From: Neisseria canis | GTDB lineage: Bacteria; Pseudomonadota; Gammaproteobacteria; Burkholderiales; Neisseriaceae | Length of the DNA stretch: 64,000 nt | Assembly (NCBI RefSeq): GCF_900636765.1 | Contig: NZ_LR134313.1 | Location: 2,294,001 to 2,358,000, forward strand | Direction of reading: 5' to 3' | Shown here: piece after piece, positions 8,802-16,367 of the stretch | Position numbering within the stretch: position 1 is the first letter of the stretch | How the letters are laid out: each line of letters starts with the position of its first letter | Notes under the pieces: model-generated | Seen by the model: only the letters and a program-made list of their open reading frames with translations | What the model was told of the DNA's origin: nothing | The model's database searches: none | Made by a program: the position numbers and the translations under genes

Positions 8802-9545
8802 CTAAACCGCCGTTTTTTTGCTTTCGTTATCAGAACCGTCATCCGATATGCTTTGAAAGATAACTGCGTACTTTTCTTGGTTAAGCCTTTTAAATACTTC
8901 TGAAATATTGTCCGGTATCATCATAAATGGAAAACATAGAAAACAAATTACACAACACCAAATAGGTAATAACTGAATACCATGTAATGTATAGTCAATA
9001 CCAAATGAAAAAATATACGGAACTGATAAACATATTAAGATGCTTACCATCATCAAGAACCCTATTATTTCAGGATTATCAAATCTTAATTTTTGCCTTT
9101 TCCGCCGCCAATAGCCGTGTTTTATTTTTTCATCTTCAAAAGAAGGATAAGTTTCTGCAAAAAACTTTTTCTTGTCATATTTTTTATCGTCGGCATTCCA
9201 CTTAATCGCTCCCAATCCCCTTACCATGCCGCCTTTTGCAAAAACAACATCTAATATTCCGTCCAAACCTATTTTCCGTTCCATTAAAAAGTCCAACTCT
9301 TCAACAGAAAGCTCTTTGAAATAAGGTATTTTTTTCTGCTCAAGCTGCCTGTTTAAATCATAAAAATATTGTTTTTTGCTATCTTGTTCGCGAAGATGGG
9401 CCGATTCATCCAAATATTTGAAAAAAGATTGTATTTTTACCAATTCCTCTTCTGTCGGTTCAAACTCCCCTTGAAAATATTTTTTAAGGTTTTTTCTATT
9501 CCAAAAGAAAAATATGCTTTTGAAAAAAGAAAGAATGATTTCCAC
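8802..9545 (-). CDS. Unrecognised AT-rich two-helix membrane protein
   Basis: I do not recognise this 247-residue protein. It is rich in Lys, Phe and Glu, with a charged N-terminal half (residues 15-165), two adjacent hydrophobic segments (about 166-185 and 192-212) and a polar C-terminus rich in Asp, Ser and Glu. Base composition is much more AT-rich than the flanking APE genes, which suggests separate acquisition. It lies between the ligase gene (4 bp spacing) and a Correia-type element, so it may share the operon transcript or be a passenger. Nothing in it points to a polyketide role. Confidence 0.6.
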   Translation of the reverse strand: MEIILSFFKSIFFFWNRKNLKKYFQGEFEPTEEELVKIQSFFKYLDESAHLREQDSKKQYFYDLNRQLEQKKIPYFKELSVEELDFLMERKIGLDGILDVVFAKGGMVRGLGAIKWNADDKKYDKKKFFAETYPSFEDEKIKHGYWRRKRQKLRFDNPEIIGFLMMVSILICLSVPYIFSFGIDYTLHGIQLLPIWCCVICFLCFPFMMIPDNISEVFKRLNQEKYAVIFQSISDDGSDNESKKTAV

Positions 9546-9601
9546 TAGTTTATCTCCCCTTAAATAACCAACACAAACAGATGCTTGCTTTCAGACGGCT
9601 C

Positions 9602-9764
9602 TATAATCAATCCACTTAACTTTTACTACGGCGTTGCTGCGCCTTAGCTCAAAGAGAACAAGATTGTGTAAGCCGCTGAAACAGCAACAGAATGGGTTCC
9701 GTACTACCACCTATACTGCCTGCGGTTTACTGCCTTGTATTAAAAATTAAACGGATTAACTATA
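9602..9764. mobile_element. Correia-type repeat enclosed element (CREE/MITE), copy 1
   Basis: About 163 bp resembling the Neisseria Correia element, with the internal block TTAGCTCAAAGAGAAC and the CTGCCTGCGG/CCTTGTAT region. The ends are degenerate forms of the inverted terminus (TATAATCAATCC left; GGATTAACTATA right). A second copy in the opposite orientation lies at 40243-40400. The flanking gap (9546-9832) holds nothing else apart from a canonical DUS at 9590-9599. Confidence 0.75.
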
Positions 9765-9832
9765 TATTCCACCCCAAACCGCCTATGCCAAACTATTACT
9801 TCAATATTCGGGTAAAGCCACGTTTGCAGCAA

Positions 9833-10060
9833 TTACTCCACCGACCACTCCACCAGCTTCAGCACCACGGGTCGCACCCCCAACAAGCTCACGAAAGCTA
9901 TCGGCCAAGTGATGATATAAGCCTTGATAAAGCGTGCAAAATAACCCGCATCTATACCGGTGTTCAATGCCACCAGCACACCGCTTACGATAAACACCAT
10001 AATGGCAGAAGCGTAGAAAGAAAATGCCAAACCTGCGTATTTTTTCGGTAATTTTTTCAT
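9833..10060 (-). CDS. DUF2798-family small membrane protein
   Basis: The 75-residue protein starts MKKLPKKYAG and has two membrane helices (about residues 10-32 and 45-65), with the conserved spacing and the FIVSGVLVALN and TWPIAFVSLLGVRP blocks of DUF2798. Function is unknown in the family. It follows the APE membrane protein gene in the same direction with an 84-bp gap containing an AG-DUS, and may be an insertion into the operon rather than a pathway member. Confidence 0.7.
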   Translation of the reverse strand: MKKLPKKYAGLAFSFYASAIMVFIVSGVLVALNTGIDAGYFARFIKAYIITWPIAFVSLLGVRPVVLKLVEWSVE

Positions 10061-10144
10061 CGTTGTTCCTTTTCTATTTTAATTTTCCATAGCATGTTAT
10101 CCGGATACCGGCCTGAAAACACAATCATCTTTTTTCAGACGGCC

Positions 10145-10684
10145 TCAAACTTTCAACACCGCTTTGCGGTACAGCCACTCGCCCGCAAACAACATCCCCA
10201 TCAAGATATACGAAACCATGCCGGTATAAACCGCCCACCAATCATACCGGCCGGAAAGTGCCAGCAGCCCGGAAAGGGTAGCGTTGAAAATAAAAAACAT
10301 GCACCAAATTTGCGTTACCCGGCGGGTATAGCGCACGCCTTCGGGCGGCAGATCGGGGTTTTGCAGGCGGGCGAGGCGTTCGATAAGGGTTTGTTTGGCA
10401 AAGAGGCTGGCACCGAACACGGCAAGCATCAGGAGGCTGACGGCAACGGGATACCAATACATGGAATCAGGCCGTCTGAAAACAATCACTACGGCAAAAA
10501 AAGCAGCCAGCAGCAGGGAAACGGCTTGCTGGGCACGGGTTTTCTGCATCGCGGCGCGTATCAGCCACAAGGCGCACATGGCGGCGGCAAGCCAGAAAAA
10601 TGCGCCGTGTTCGCGGCCGTAATACCACAGTAACGGATAAGCGATACTGAGTATGATAAGAAAAACTTGGCCGATGATTTTCAT
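10145..10684 (-). CDS. APE-cluster polytopic membrane protein (COG4648 type)
   Basis: The 179-residue protein is mostly hydrophobic, with about five to six helices and the central soluble stretch LARLQNPDLPPEGVRYTRRV between helices. This type occurs right after the two ACP genes in APE clusters (ApeG position), and the gene order here is the same. Its biochemical role is not established; a membrane scaffold for the assembly line is a guess. Two canonical AG-DUS lie at its ends (10134-10145 and 10469-10480). Confidence 0.7.
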   Translation of the reverse strand: MKIIGQVFLIILSIAYPLLWYYGREHGAFFWLAAAMCALWLIRAAMQKTRAQQAVSLLLAAFFAVVIVFRRPDSMYWYPVAVSLLMLAVFGASLFAKQTLIERLARLQNPDLPPEGVRYTRRVTQIWCMFFIFNATLSGLLALSGRYDWWAVYTGMVSYILMGMLFAGEWLYRKAVLKV

Positions 10685-10904
10685 AATGGGTTTGAAATGG
10701 ATATTTATTGATGAACCTACTTGTATGACAAAAGGTCATGCTTAATGTCATACTTGGTTTTATTCAAGCATGACAAATGTGTTTTTTGAATTGTGATGAA
10801 ATCGCACAAAGCAAGTTTTCAGACAGGCATATTTGCATCATCCGAACATAGCAAAACGGCGGACAAGGATGCCCGCCCTTCGGCTTTTAAATATCAAATG
10901 CGGC

Positions 10905-11150
10905 TTACTCGGCATCAATTCTTAACACAGCCTGCACCACATCATCGACGGTACGCACATTGCGGAAATCTTCGGCCTTAAGCTTGCGGCCGGTTTCGCG
11001 TTTGATATGGTCGATCAAATCAATGGCATCAATGCTGTCGATTTCCAAATCTTCGTAAAGATTGGTTTCAGGCTTGATGCGCTCGGGCTCAATTTCAAAC
11101 AGATTCACCAAAGCATCTGAGAGAATCCGACGGATTTCTTGTTCGGTCAT
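10905..11150 (-). CDS. Acyl carrier protein (second of two)
   Basis: The 81-residue acidic helical protein has the phosphopantetheine attachment motif EIDSIDAIDL with Ser39. It is one of a tandem ACP pair, as in other APE clusters (ApeE/ApeF), where one ACP carries the growing polyene. The Sfp-type transferase encoded at 15644 would activate it. It starts 11 bp after the stop of the first ACP gene. Confidence 0.88.
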   Translation of the reverse strand: MTEQEIRRILSDALVNLFEIEPERIKPETNLYEDLEIDSIDAIDLIDHIKRETGRKLKAEDFRNVRTVDDVVQAVLRIDAE

Positions 11151-11161
11151 AACGTACCCCT

Positions 11162-11419
11162 TTATGCTTGACGGCTGCGGACAAACTCGGCCAGTGTGGC
11201 TACGCTGGTGAAATGGTCGCGCAGATTGTCTTTTTCACCGTCGAGCTGGAAGCCGAAAGTTTTTTGCACAGCCAAACCCAACTCCAAAGCATCCACCGAA
11301 TCCAAACCCAATCCTTCGTCGCCAAACAGCGGCGCATCGGTTTCAATATCGTTAACGGTAATGTCTTCCAGACCTAAGCTGTCGATAATCATCTGTTTGA
11401 TTTGTGTTTCTAAATTCAT
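11162..11419 (-). CDS. Acyl carrier protein (first of two)
   Basis: The 85-residue protein has the modification motif LGLDSVDALEL with Ser41. The ATG at 11419 overlaps the TGA of the upstream acyltransferase gene in an ATGA arrangement and follows GAGAAA, so the longer in-frame extension to 11500 is rejected. It differs clearly from the neighbouring ACP in the loop before the serine (GDEGLGLDS against YEDLEIDS), which suggests distinct partners. Confidence 0.88.
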   Translation of the reverse strand: MNLETQIKQMIIDSLGLEDITVNDIETDAPLFGDEGLGLDSVDALELGLAVQKTFGFQLDGEKDNLRDHFTSVATLAEFVRSRQA

Positions 11420-12174
11420 ATTGTTTCTCGTGTGAAATAGTCTTGTAAATAAGCGTTTAAGCGCCGTGCGGCAATGGGTAAGGGGTTTTCGGCCAGCCAA
11501 TCTTGCGGATGGATGTCGTCGCCGACCGTAATTTCGTAATGGATGGTACGGGGTGGGATTTTATACCATGGCTGGCCTTTTTTAAAATTGGGCGGGTTCA
11601 TTTTAATGCACACAGGGGTAATCACTTCCGCACTACGCAAGCCGATGGATACGGCGCCGCGGTGGAGTTTGATTTCGCCGTCCCACCCTGTACGCGTGCC
11701 TTCGGGGAAAATCAGCATACTCTGCCCGCTTTTAAACACGGCATCCACTTCTTCCATCATTTCCAGCGATTCGTCGTTGGGAATATAACCCGTGGCGAGA
11801 ATCTGGCTTTTCATGGAAGGGTTTTTAAGCAGGTCTTTTTTAACGATACAGTTCATCTGCGGCACATGGCCGATCAACAATACCACATCCAGCAGCGACG
11901 GATGATTGGCTAATACCAATTGGCCTGGTCTGCCCAATTTTTCCAAGCCGTTGAAGCGTACACTCAACACGCCCGACCATACCAAATAGCCGACAAACCA
12001 CTTCCACACTCCGCCGATCAGCCGTCGCGCCTGCATTTGGCGTGGAATGTCATTTTTGGTGCTTTTCAGAGTGTAAGGCAGCAAAACGATTTTAAACAAC
12101 ACGCCCACCACGCCGAACAGCACAAAACCAAACAATGTTGCAAAAAAGCGGCGGTAATAATTCAATGACTTCAT
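11416..12174 (-). CDS. PlsC-like 1-acylglycerol-phosphate acyltransferase homologue of the APE cluster
   Basis: About 252 residues from ATG 12174, which overlaps the stop of the chain length factor gene (ATGA). An N-terminal membrane segment (about 10-33) is followed by the acyltransferase motifs NHPSLLD (HX4D) and FPEGTRTG, then a hydrophobic VITPVCIKM strand. In APE clusters this gene (ApeD position) precedes the ACPs, as here. It probably transfers the polyene acyl chain, or a fatty acyl chain, to a glycerol or lipid acceptor. Confidence 0.82.
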   Translation of the reverse strand: MKSLNYYRRFFATLFGFVLFGVVGVLFKIVLLPYTLKSTKNDIPRQMQARRLIGGVWKWFVGYLVWSGVLSVRFNGLEKLGRPGQLVLANHPSLLDVVLLIGHVPQMNCIVKKDLLKNPSMKSQILATGYIPNDESLEMMEEVDAVFKSGQSMLIFPEGTRTGWDGEIKLHRGAVSIGLRSAEVITPVCIKMNPPNFKKGQPWYKIPPRTIHYEITVGDDIHPQDWLAENPLPIAARRLNAYLQDYFTRETI

Positions 12175-12917
12175 AAAGTTTTCTGCCAAAACCAGCGACG
12201 TTGGTCGTAATATCTGGTTTCTTCATGCCTGTCTGAAAGCATGAAACGTATCCAATCAAGCGCGCCCCAATAAGGTGAGTTTTCTTCGGCTTGTTCACCG
12301 CAAGACAAAGACAAGCGGTATTGCTGCCCCGGTTGCAACACCATCGCAAGCGCATAGGGCATAGGCGCGCGTTCTGCTTCGAGCGCATATTCTTCTACCA
12401 ACGGATCATCCGCCAATACCAGCAGCACTTTGTCTCCACCGTCCTGCATCAGCGCATACGCTTCGGCCAAAGCCGTTTCCAAACCGTCGCTGCCCACCGC
12501 CAAAGCGGTGTTTTCACGCATATCTTTACGCAACATCGACCACTGACCCACTTGCGCATTGTGCACGGACAAGCCGAATGATGTGGGCGATACTGTATGG
12601 GTTTTCATCAATTCAAGCCACAGCTCGAAGCTGCGGTTTAATTCGCCGTCGTGCGAGGCAAACACCAAAGCGCTTTCAGGATACTGTTCGGCCAGGTTCC
12701 ACGCCGCATCACACACCAAGCGCGCAGCTTTGCCCAAGCGCCGCCGCTGCATGGCAGGCAAAAAAGCCAGCTCGGGTTTATAATCAGGCTGGCTTTCGAA
12801 AAAAGAAGCGTTTGCCGACCATTGCCGCCAAGCGTCATGCCCTGCCAAACGGCTGGAGGATGCCTGCCATTCGACAATATCAAAAGAAAAACTGCAATGG
12901 GAAGGAGCGGTCATCAT
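12171..12917 (-). CDS. Ketosynthase-like chain length factor of the APE cluster
   Basis: The 248-residue protein matches the short ketosynthase-like family annotated as beta-ketoacyl synthase chain length factor (Ketoacyl-synt_2). It retains the thiolase N-half core (ALVFASHDGELNRSFELWLEL, then SVHNAQVGQWSM) but lacks the nucleophilic cysteine, consistent with a non-catalytic partner (ApeC position) of the active ketosynthase encoded at 14332. It heads the leftward operon and is divergent from the dehydratase gene. A TG-wadDUS lies inside the coding sequence near its 3-prime end. Confidence 0.8.
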   Translation of the reverse strand: MMTAPSHCSFSFDIVEWQASSSRLAGHDAWRQWSANASFFESQPDYKPELAFLPAMQRRRLGKAARLVCDAAWNLAEQYPESALVFASHDGELNRSFELWLELMKTHTVSPTSFGLSVHNAQVGQWSMLRKDMRENTALAVGSDGLETALAEAYALMQDGGDKVLLVLADDPLVEEYALEAERAPMPYALAMVLQPGQQYRLSLSCGEQAEENSPYWGALDWIRFMLSDRHEETRYYDQRRWFWQKTL

Positions 12918-13040
12918 GCGTTCAATCCGGTCGGTAAATACGCTATATTTTAACCTAAGGTTTTAACAAAAAACAGCAATGCAATATAATTGCACATTAT
13001 TATTTAAATCAACCCCGCTACATTACAGCCCATATCATCC
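12918..13040. promoter_or_regulatory. Divergent promoter region of the APE cluster with two inverted repeats
   Basis: The gap separates the two arms. On the plus strand TTAACA (12963-12968) and a perfect TATAAT (12985-12990) lie 16 bases apart, about 50 bases before the dehydratase start. On the minus strand TTGTTA and TATAGC, 16 apart, are a weaker candidate. TGCAAT-ATA-ATTGCA (12980-12994) overlaps the plus-strand -10 box, and AACCT-A-AGGTT (12952-12962) overlaps the minus-strand promoter candidate. Both could be regulator sites; no regulator gene is visible nearby. Confidence 0.45.
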
Positions 13041-13529
13041 ATGAATGCCCCGCTCACCTGCCCAATCACATCTGTTGCACCACTGTTGCCGCACAGCGGC
13101 CATATGGTTTTACTTGACTGCATCACAGATTACGGCGCCGGCCACCTTTGCGCCACGGCGAAAATCAGCGAAAATCATATTCTTCTGAAAAACAACTACC
13201 TGCCTTGCTCTTCCAGCATAGAAATTATGGCGCAAGGCATAGGCGCTTTGATGGGCTGCCATGCCGCCAACGCAGGCGAACCAATCAAACTGGGCTTCTT
13301 ACTAGGCACCCGCAAGCTGGATTTATTTGCCGACAATATTCCGATTGGTACCCAATTACAGGTAAAAGTTAAAGAATCCGTAATAGATTCAACCGGTTTT
13401 GGCGTATTTGACTGCACTCTGCATTGGATTGACGCGCCGGAACATGCAAAAAACACATTGCCTGCCGACGGCTTGCTGGCGCAGGCCGCCCTGAATGTTT
13501 ACAGCCCGAAAGAAGGGCAAACCGCTTGA
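13041..13529 (+). CDS. APE 3-hydroxyacyl-ACP dehydratase (hotdog, ApeP-like)
   Basis: The 162-residue hotdog protein has the PHSGHMVLLD N-terminal block typical of APE dehydratases, a long central helix (SSSIEIMAQGIGALMGCHA) and a strand-rich C-terminus. Together with the fused dehydratase at 7082 it would remove water after each ketoreduction to build the conjugated polyene. It begins the rightward arm; the ketoreductase follows after 80 bp that contain a DUS. Confidence 0.8.
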   Translation: MNAPLTCPITSVAPLLPHSGHMVLLDCITDYGAGHLCATAKISENHILLKNNYLPCSSSIEIMAQGIGALMGCHAANAGEPIKLGFLLGTRKLDLFADNIPIGTQLQVKVKESVIDSTGFGVFDCTLHWIDAPEHAKNTLPADGLLAQAALNVYSPKEGQTA

Positions 13530-13609
13530 GCCGAATGTCGTTTTTTTCAGACAGGCATTGTGATCGGCCAAGCATACCTACCCCCATTTCTCAATTTTAA
13601 GGAAAACGC

Positions 13610-14338
13610 ATGAGCGAAACCATTTTAATCACCGGCTCAAACCGAGGCATCGGCAAAGCAATTGCTTTGGGCTTGGCGCAAGACGGCTACGACATTGTAG
13701 TCCATTGCCGCAGCCGCCGCGAAGAAGCGGAAACCGTGGCCGAATCCGTGCGCGCTTTGGGCAGACGGGCCAGAGTTTTGCAGTTTGACGTTTCCGACCG
13801 AAGCCAATGCCGTGAAGCGCTTGCAGCCGATATTGAAGCACACGGTGCTTATTACGGTGTGGTGCTCAATGCCGGTTTAACGCGCGACAACGCTTTTCCG
13901 GCTTTTGAAGACGAAGACTGGGATCAGGTTCTGCGTACCAATTTGGATGGTTTTTATAATGTACTGCATCCGCTCGTAATGCCGATGATACGCCGCCGCA
14001 AAGCGGGGCGTATTGTGTGTATGGCTTCCGTGTCCGGTATCACGGGCAACCGCGGCCAGGTCAATTACAGCGCTTCCAAAGCCGGTATTATCGGTGCGGC
14101 CAAAGCTCTGGCGGTGGAGCTCGCCAAGCGGAAAATCACGGTCAACTGCGTGGCTCCCGGTCTGATTGATACGGAAATTGTGGATGAAAACGTGCCGGTG
14201 GAAGAGATTTTAAAAGCCGTACCTGCCGCACGCATGGGTTCGCCGGAAGAAGTGGCGCATGCCGTTCGGTTTTTGATGGATGAGAAAGCAGCGTATATCA
14301 CGCGGCAGGTTATTGCAGTAAACGGAGGTTTGTGTTGA
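13610..14338 (+). CDS. 3-oxoacyl-ACP reductase (FabG-like ketoreductase)
   Basis: The 242-residue short-chain dehydrogenase has the cofactor motif TGSNRGIG (residues 8-15), the NAG motif near 87-89 and the catalytic Ser142, Tyr153 and Lys157 (YSASK). Cofactor preference is probably NADPH, as in FabG. It lies in the APE rightward arm (ApeQ position), is preceded by AAGGAAA, and its stop overlaps the start of the ketosynthase gene. It reduces the beta-keto intermediate in each elongation cycle. Confidence 0.87.
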   Translation: MSETILITGSNRGIGKAIALGLAQDGYDIVVHCRSRREEAETVAESVRALGRRARVLQFDVSDRSQCREALAADIEAHGAYYGVVLNAGLTRDNAFPAFEDEDWDQVLRTNLDGFYNVLHPLVMPMIRRRKAGRIVCMASVSGITGNRGQVNYSASKAGIIGAAKALAVELAKRKITVNCVAPGLIDTEIVDENVPVEEILKAVPAARMGSPEEVAHAVRFLMDEKAAYITRQVIAVNGGLC

Positions 14339-15561
14339 GACGGGTTGTCGTTACAGGCGTCGGTGGGATTACCGCATTCGGGCGCGATTGGAAAAGCATT
14401 CAGACAGGCTTTCTAAAAGGTAAAAACGCCGTAAAAAGCATGGATTGGTCGGAGCAGTTTCCCGAGTTGGAAGCGCGCTTGGGTGCGATAGTGGAAAACT
14501 ACCAACCGCCCGCCCACTGGACGCGCAAACAGCTGCGCAGCATGGGGCGCGGTACGCAAATGGCGGTTGATGCCGCCGAACAGGCTTTGGCCGATGCCGG
14601 ACTTTTGGGCGACGAGCGTATCAAAGACGGCCGCATGGGCGTGGCCGGAGGCTCATCGGTGGGTAGCACCAAAGACACCGGCGTGATGGGCGATTTGGTA
14701 TTGCACGGCAACTCGCGCAATTTCAACGCCAACACCTATGTGCGCATGATGCCGCACACCGTTCCGGCCAATGTCGGTATCTTCTTCGGACTTACCGGGC
14801 GCCTCATTCCCACCTCCAGCGCCTGCTCCTCCAGCAGCCAGGCCATAGGTTATTCTTACGAAGCCATCAAATACGGCCTGATAGACATGATGCTCAGCGG
14901 CGGCAGCGAAGAATTCTGTCCATCCGAAGTGTATGTATTCGATTCACTCTATGCCGCCAGCCGCCGCAGCCACGAACCCGAACTCACCCCCCGCCCCTAC
15001 GACAGCGGTCGCGACGGCCTCGTTATCGGCGAAGGCGGATGCTTTTTGGTGCTGGAAGAATTGGAACATGCGCGCGCGCGCGGTGCAAAAATCTATGCCG
15101 AAATCGTGGGTTACGGCGCCAACAGCGACGGCAGCCATATTACCCAGCCGCAAAAAGCCACCATGCAGCGCTGCATGGAAATGGCCTTGAAAGACGCCGG
15201 CATTCGGCCGGGCCAAATCGGCTATGTGAACGGGCACGGCACAGCTACCGAAAAAGGAGACATCGCCGAAACTTTGGCCACGGAAGCCGTTTTCGGACAT
15301 GTGCCCATGAGTTCGCAAAAAAGCTATTTCGGCCACACACTCGGCGCCTGCGGGTCTTTGGAATCTTGGTTTTCCATTGAAATGATGAACAGCAGCTGGT
15401 TTGCGCCCACCGTCAATCTGGACAATATCGACCCGCTTTGCGGCAAAGTGGACTATATCCGCGGCGAAGGGCGTGAAATCAGAACCGACTATGTGATGAA
15501 CAACAACTTCGCCTTCGGCGGCGTGAACACCTCACTGATATTCAAACGCTGGCAGGAATAA
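14332..15561 (+). CDS. Beta-ketoacyl-ACP synthase (FabF-like, APE elongating ketosynthase)
   Basis: The 409-residue ketosynthase has the full triad: Cys165 (TSSACSSSSQ), His302 (NGHGTATEKGD) and His335 with Lys330 (KSYFGHTLGAC). The start is GTG at 14332 (or TTG at 14335), inside the end of the ketoreductase gene and just after GGAGGT. It should pair with the cysteine-less chain length factor encoded at 12171 (the ApeO/ApeC partnership). A paired-DUS terminator follows. Confidence 0.87.
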   Translation: MLRRVVVTGVGGITAFGRDWKSIQTGFLKGKNAVKSMDWSEQFPELEARLGAIVENYQPPAHWTRKQLRSMGRGTQMAVDAAEQALADAGLLGDERIKDGRMGVAGGSSVGSTKDTGVMGDLVLHGNSRNFNANTYVRMMPHTVPANVGIFFGLTGRLIPTSSACSSSSQAIGYSYEAIKYGLIDMMLSGGSEEFCPSEVYVFDSLYAASRRSHEPELTPRPYDSGRDGLVIGEGGCFLVLEELEHARARGAKIYAEIVGYGANSDGSHITQPQKATMQRCMEMALKDAGIRPGQIGYVNGHGTATEKGDIAETLATEAVFGHVPMSSQKSYFGHTLGACGSLESWFSIEMMNSSWFAPTVNLDNIDPLCGKVDYIRGEGREIRTDYVMNNNFAFGGVNTSLIFKRWQE

Positions 15562-15577
15562 CAAAACTGAAGCCGAA

Positions 15578-15610
15578 AATGCCTGTCTGAAACTTTTTCA
15601 GACAGGCATT
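15578..15610. terminator. Paired-DUS terminator between convergent genes
   Basis: Inverted TG-wadDUS copies (AATGCCTGTCTGAAA and its complement) with a 2-3 base loop lie between the convergent ketosynthase and phosphopantetheinyl transferase genes. It can work in both directions. Confidence 0.8.
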
Positions 15611-15643
15611 GTTTATAGCCAAACCCAAACCGAACATCTCCGC

Positions 15644-16258
15644 TCAATCATAGCTGCCCACGTTTACCGCCTCCGCTTCAAAGCCACCTTCCATGCGCAG
15701 CTCCAGCGCCCCTTCTCCGCGCCAAACACAAGCCAACATAAAATCACGGCCGATTTTATAAGTGACACCCCGCCAGCCGCCGCAGCCTTGCACATGCAAA
15801 CCCGTTTTGCCGCCGGTACCGGGTTGCCGGCCCACCGCTTTCATTGCTTCGGGAAAACCCAAGCCGCCCGCCTTAAGCAGCGCCTCTTTCAGCGTCCACA
15901 ATTCATAGAAATCATCGGCTTGCCATCCGCGCGCCGCCAATTCTATCTGCTCGTAAGGCTGCGCCACCCATTCGGCTAACAACGCGAAATCCCTCGGGCG
16001 GATATATTCAATATCCACACCCACTGCCAAACCTGCACCGCCGCACAACACCGCCGCCATGCCGTTGCTGTGCGACAAAGACCGCACCGGCGAAGCCGCC
16101 CGCTGTTTCAAATAGCGGCTCACCCGCCAATCCGCCCGCTGCGCCAATTCAGGCCGCGCCTGCAATCTGAGCGTATCCTGTTTATCCAACAAATCAGGGC
16201 GGTATAAATCTGCACAGCGCCCGTCGGCCAGCAGGCAGCATAATGGTGTGTACGGCAT
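15644..16258 (-). CDS. 4-prime-phosphopantetheinyl transferase (Sfp type)
   Basis: The 204-residue protein has the two Mg/CoA motifs VGVDIE (79-84) and WTLKEALLKA (121-130). It would convert the two cluster ACPs to holo form using CoA. It is transcribed toward the ketosynthase gene from the right boundary of the APE cluster. It carries no N-terminal extension, so it is shorter than Sfp and close to the HetI-like group. Its location with the polyketide genes points to a dedicated activating enzyme rather than AcpS. Confidence 0.85.
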   Translation of the reverse strand: MPYTPLCCLLADGRCADLYRPDLLDKQDTLRLQARPELAQRADWRVSRYLKQRAASPVRSLSHSNGMAAVLCGGAGLAVGVDIEYIRPRDFALLAEWVAQPYEQIELAARGWQADDFYELWTLKEALLKAGGLGFPEAMKAVGRQPGTGGKTGLHVQGCGGWRGVTYKIGRDFMLACVWRGEGALELRMEGGFEAEAVNVGSYD

Positions 16259-16367
16259 AACTCATCAATATCGGCTATGGTTAGAATAGACACCCGCCCG
16301 GCCAAGTGGCTTCAGACAGGCATTTCCATTATACTTTGCCTCTCCGAACCGATACACCTTTGCCGCC

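Larger units (their letters stand above)
5711..10480. other. Cluster of canonical AT/AG DUS (GCCGTCTGAA) in a TG-wadDUS genome
   Basis: Canonical uptake sequences occur at 5711-5722, 7611-7622, 8423-8434, 8478-8489, 8673-8684, 9590-9599, 10134-10145 and 10469-10480. Elsewhere in the window I found this 10-mer only once, inside the IS3 transposase, while TG-wadDUS is everywhere. Only about two TG-wadDUS-like copies (7399 and 8370) occur in this segment. Confidence 0.8.
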
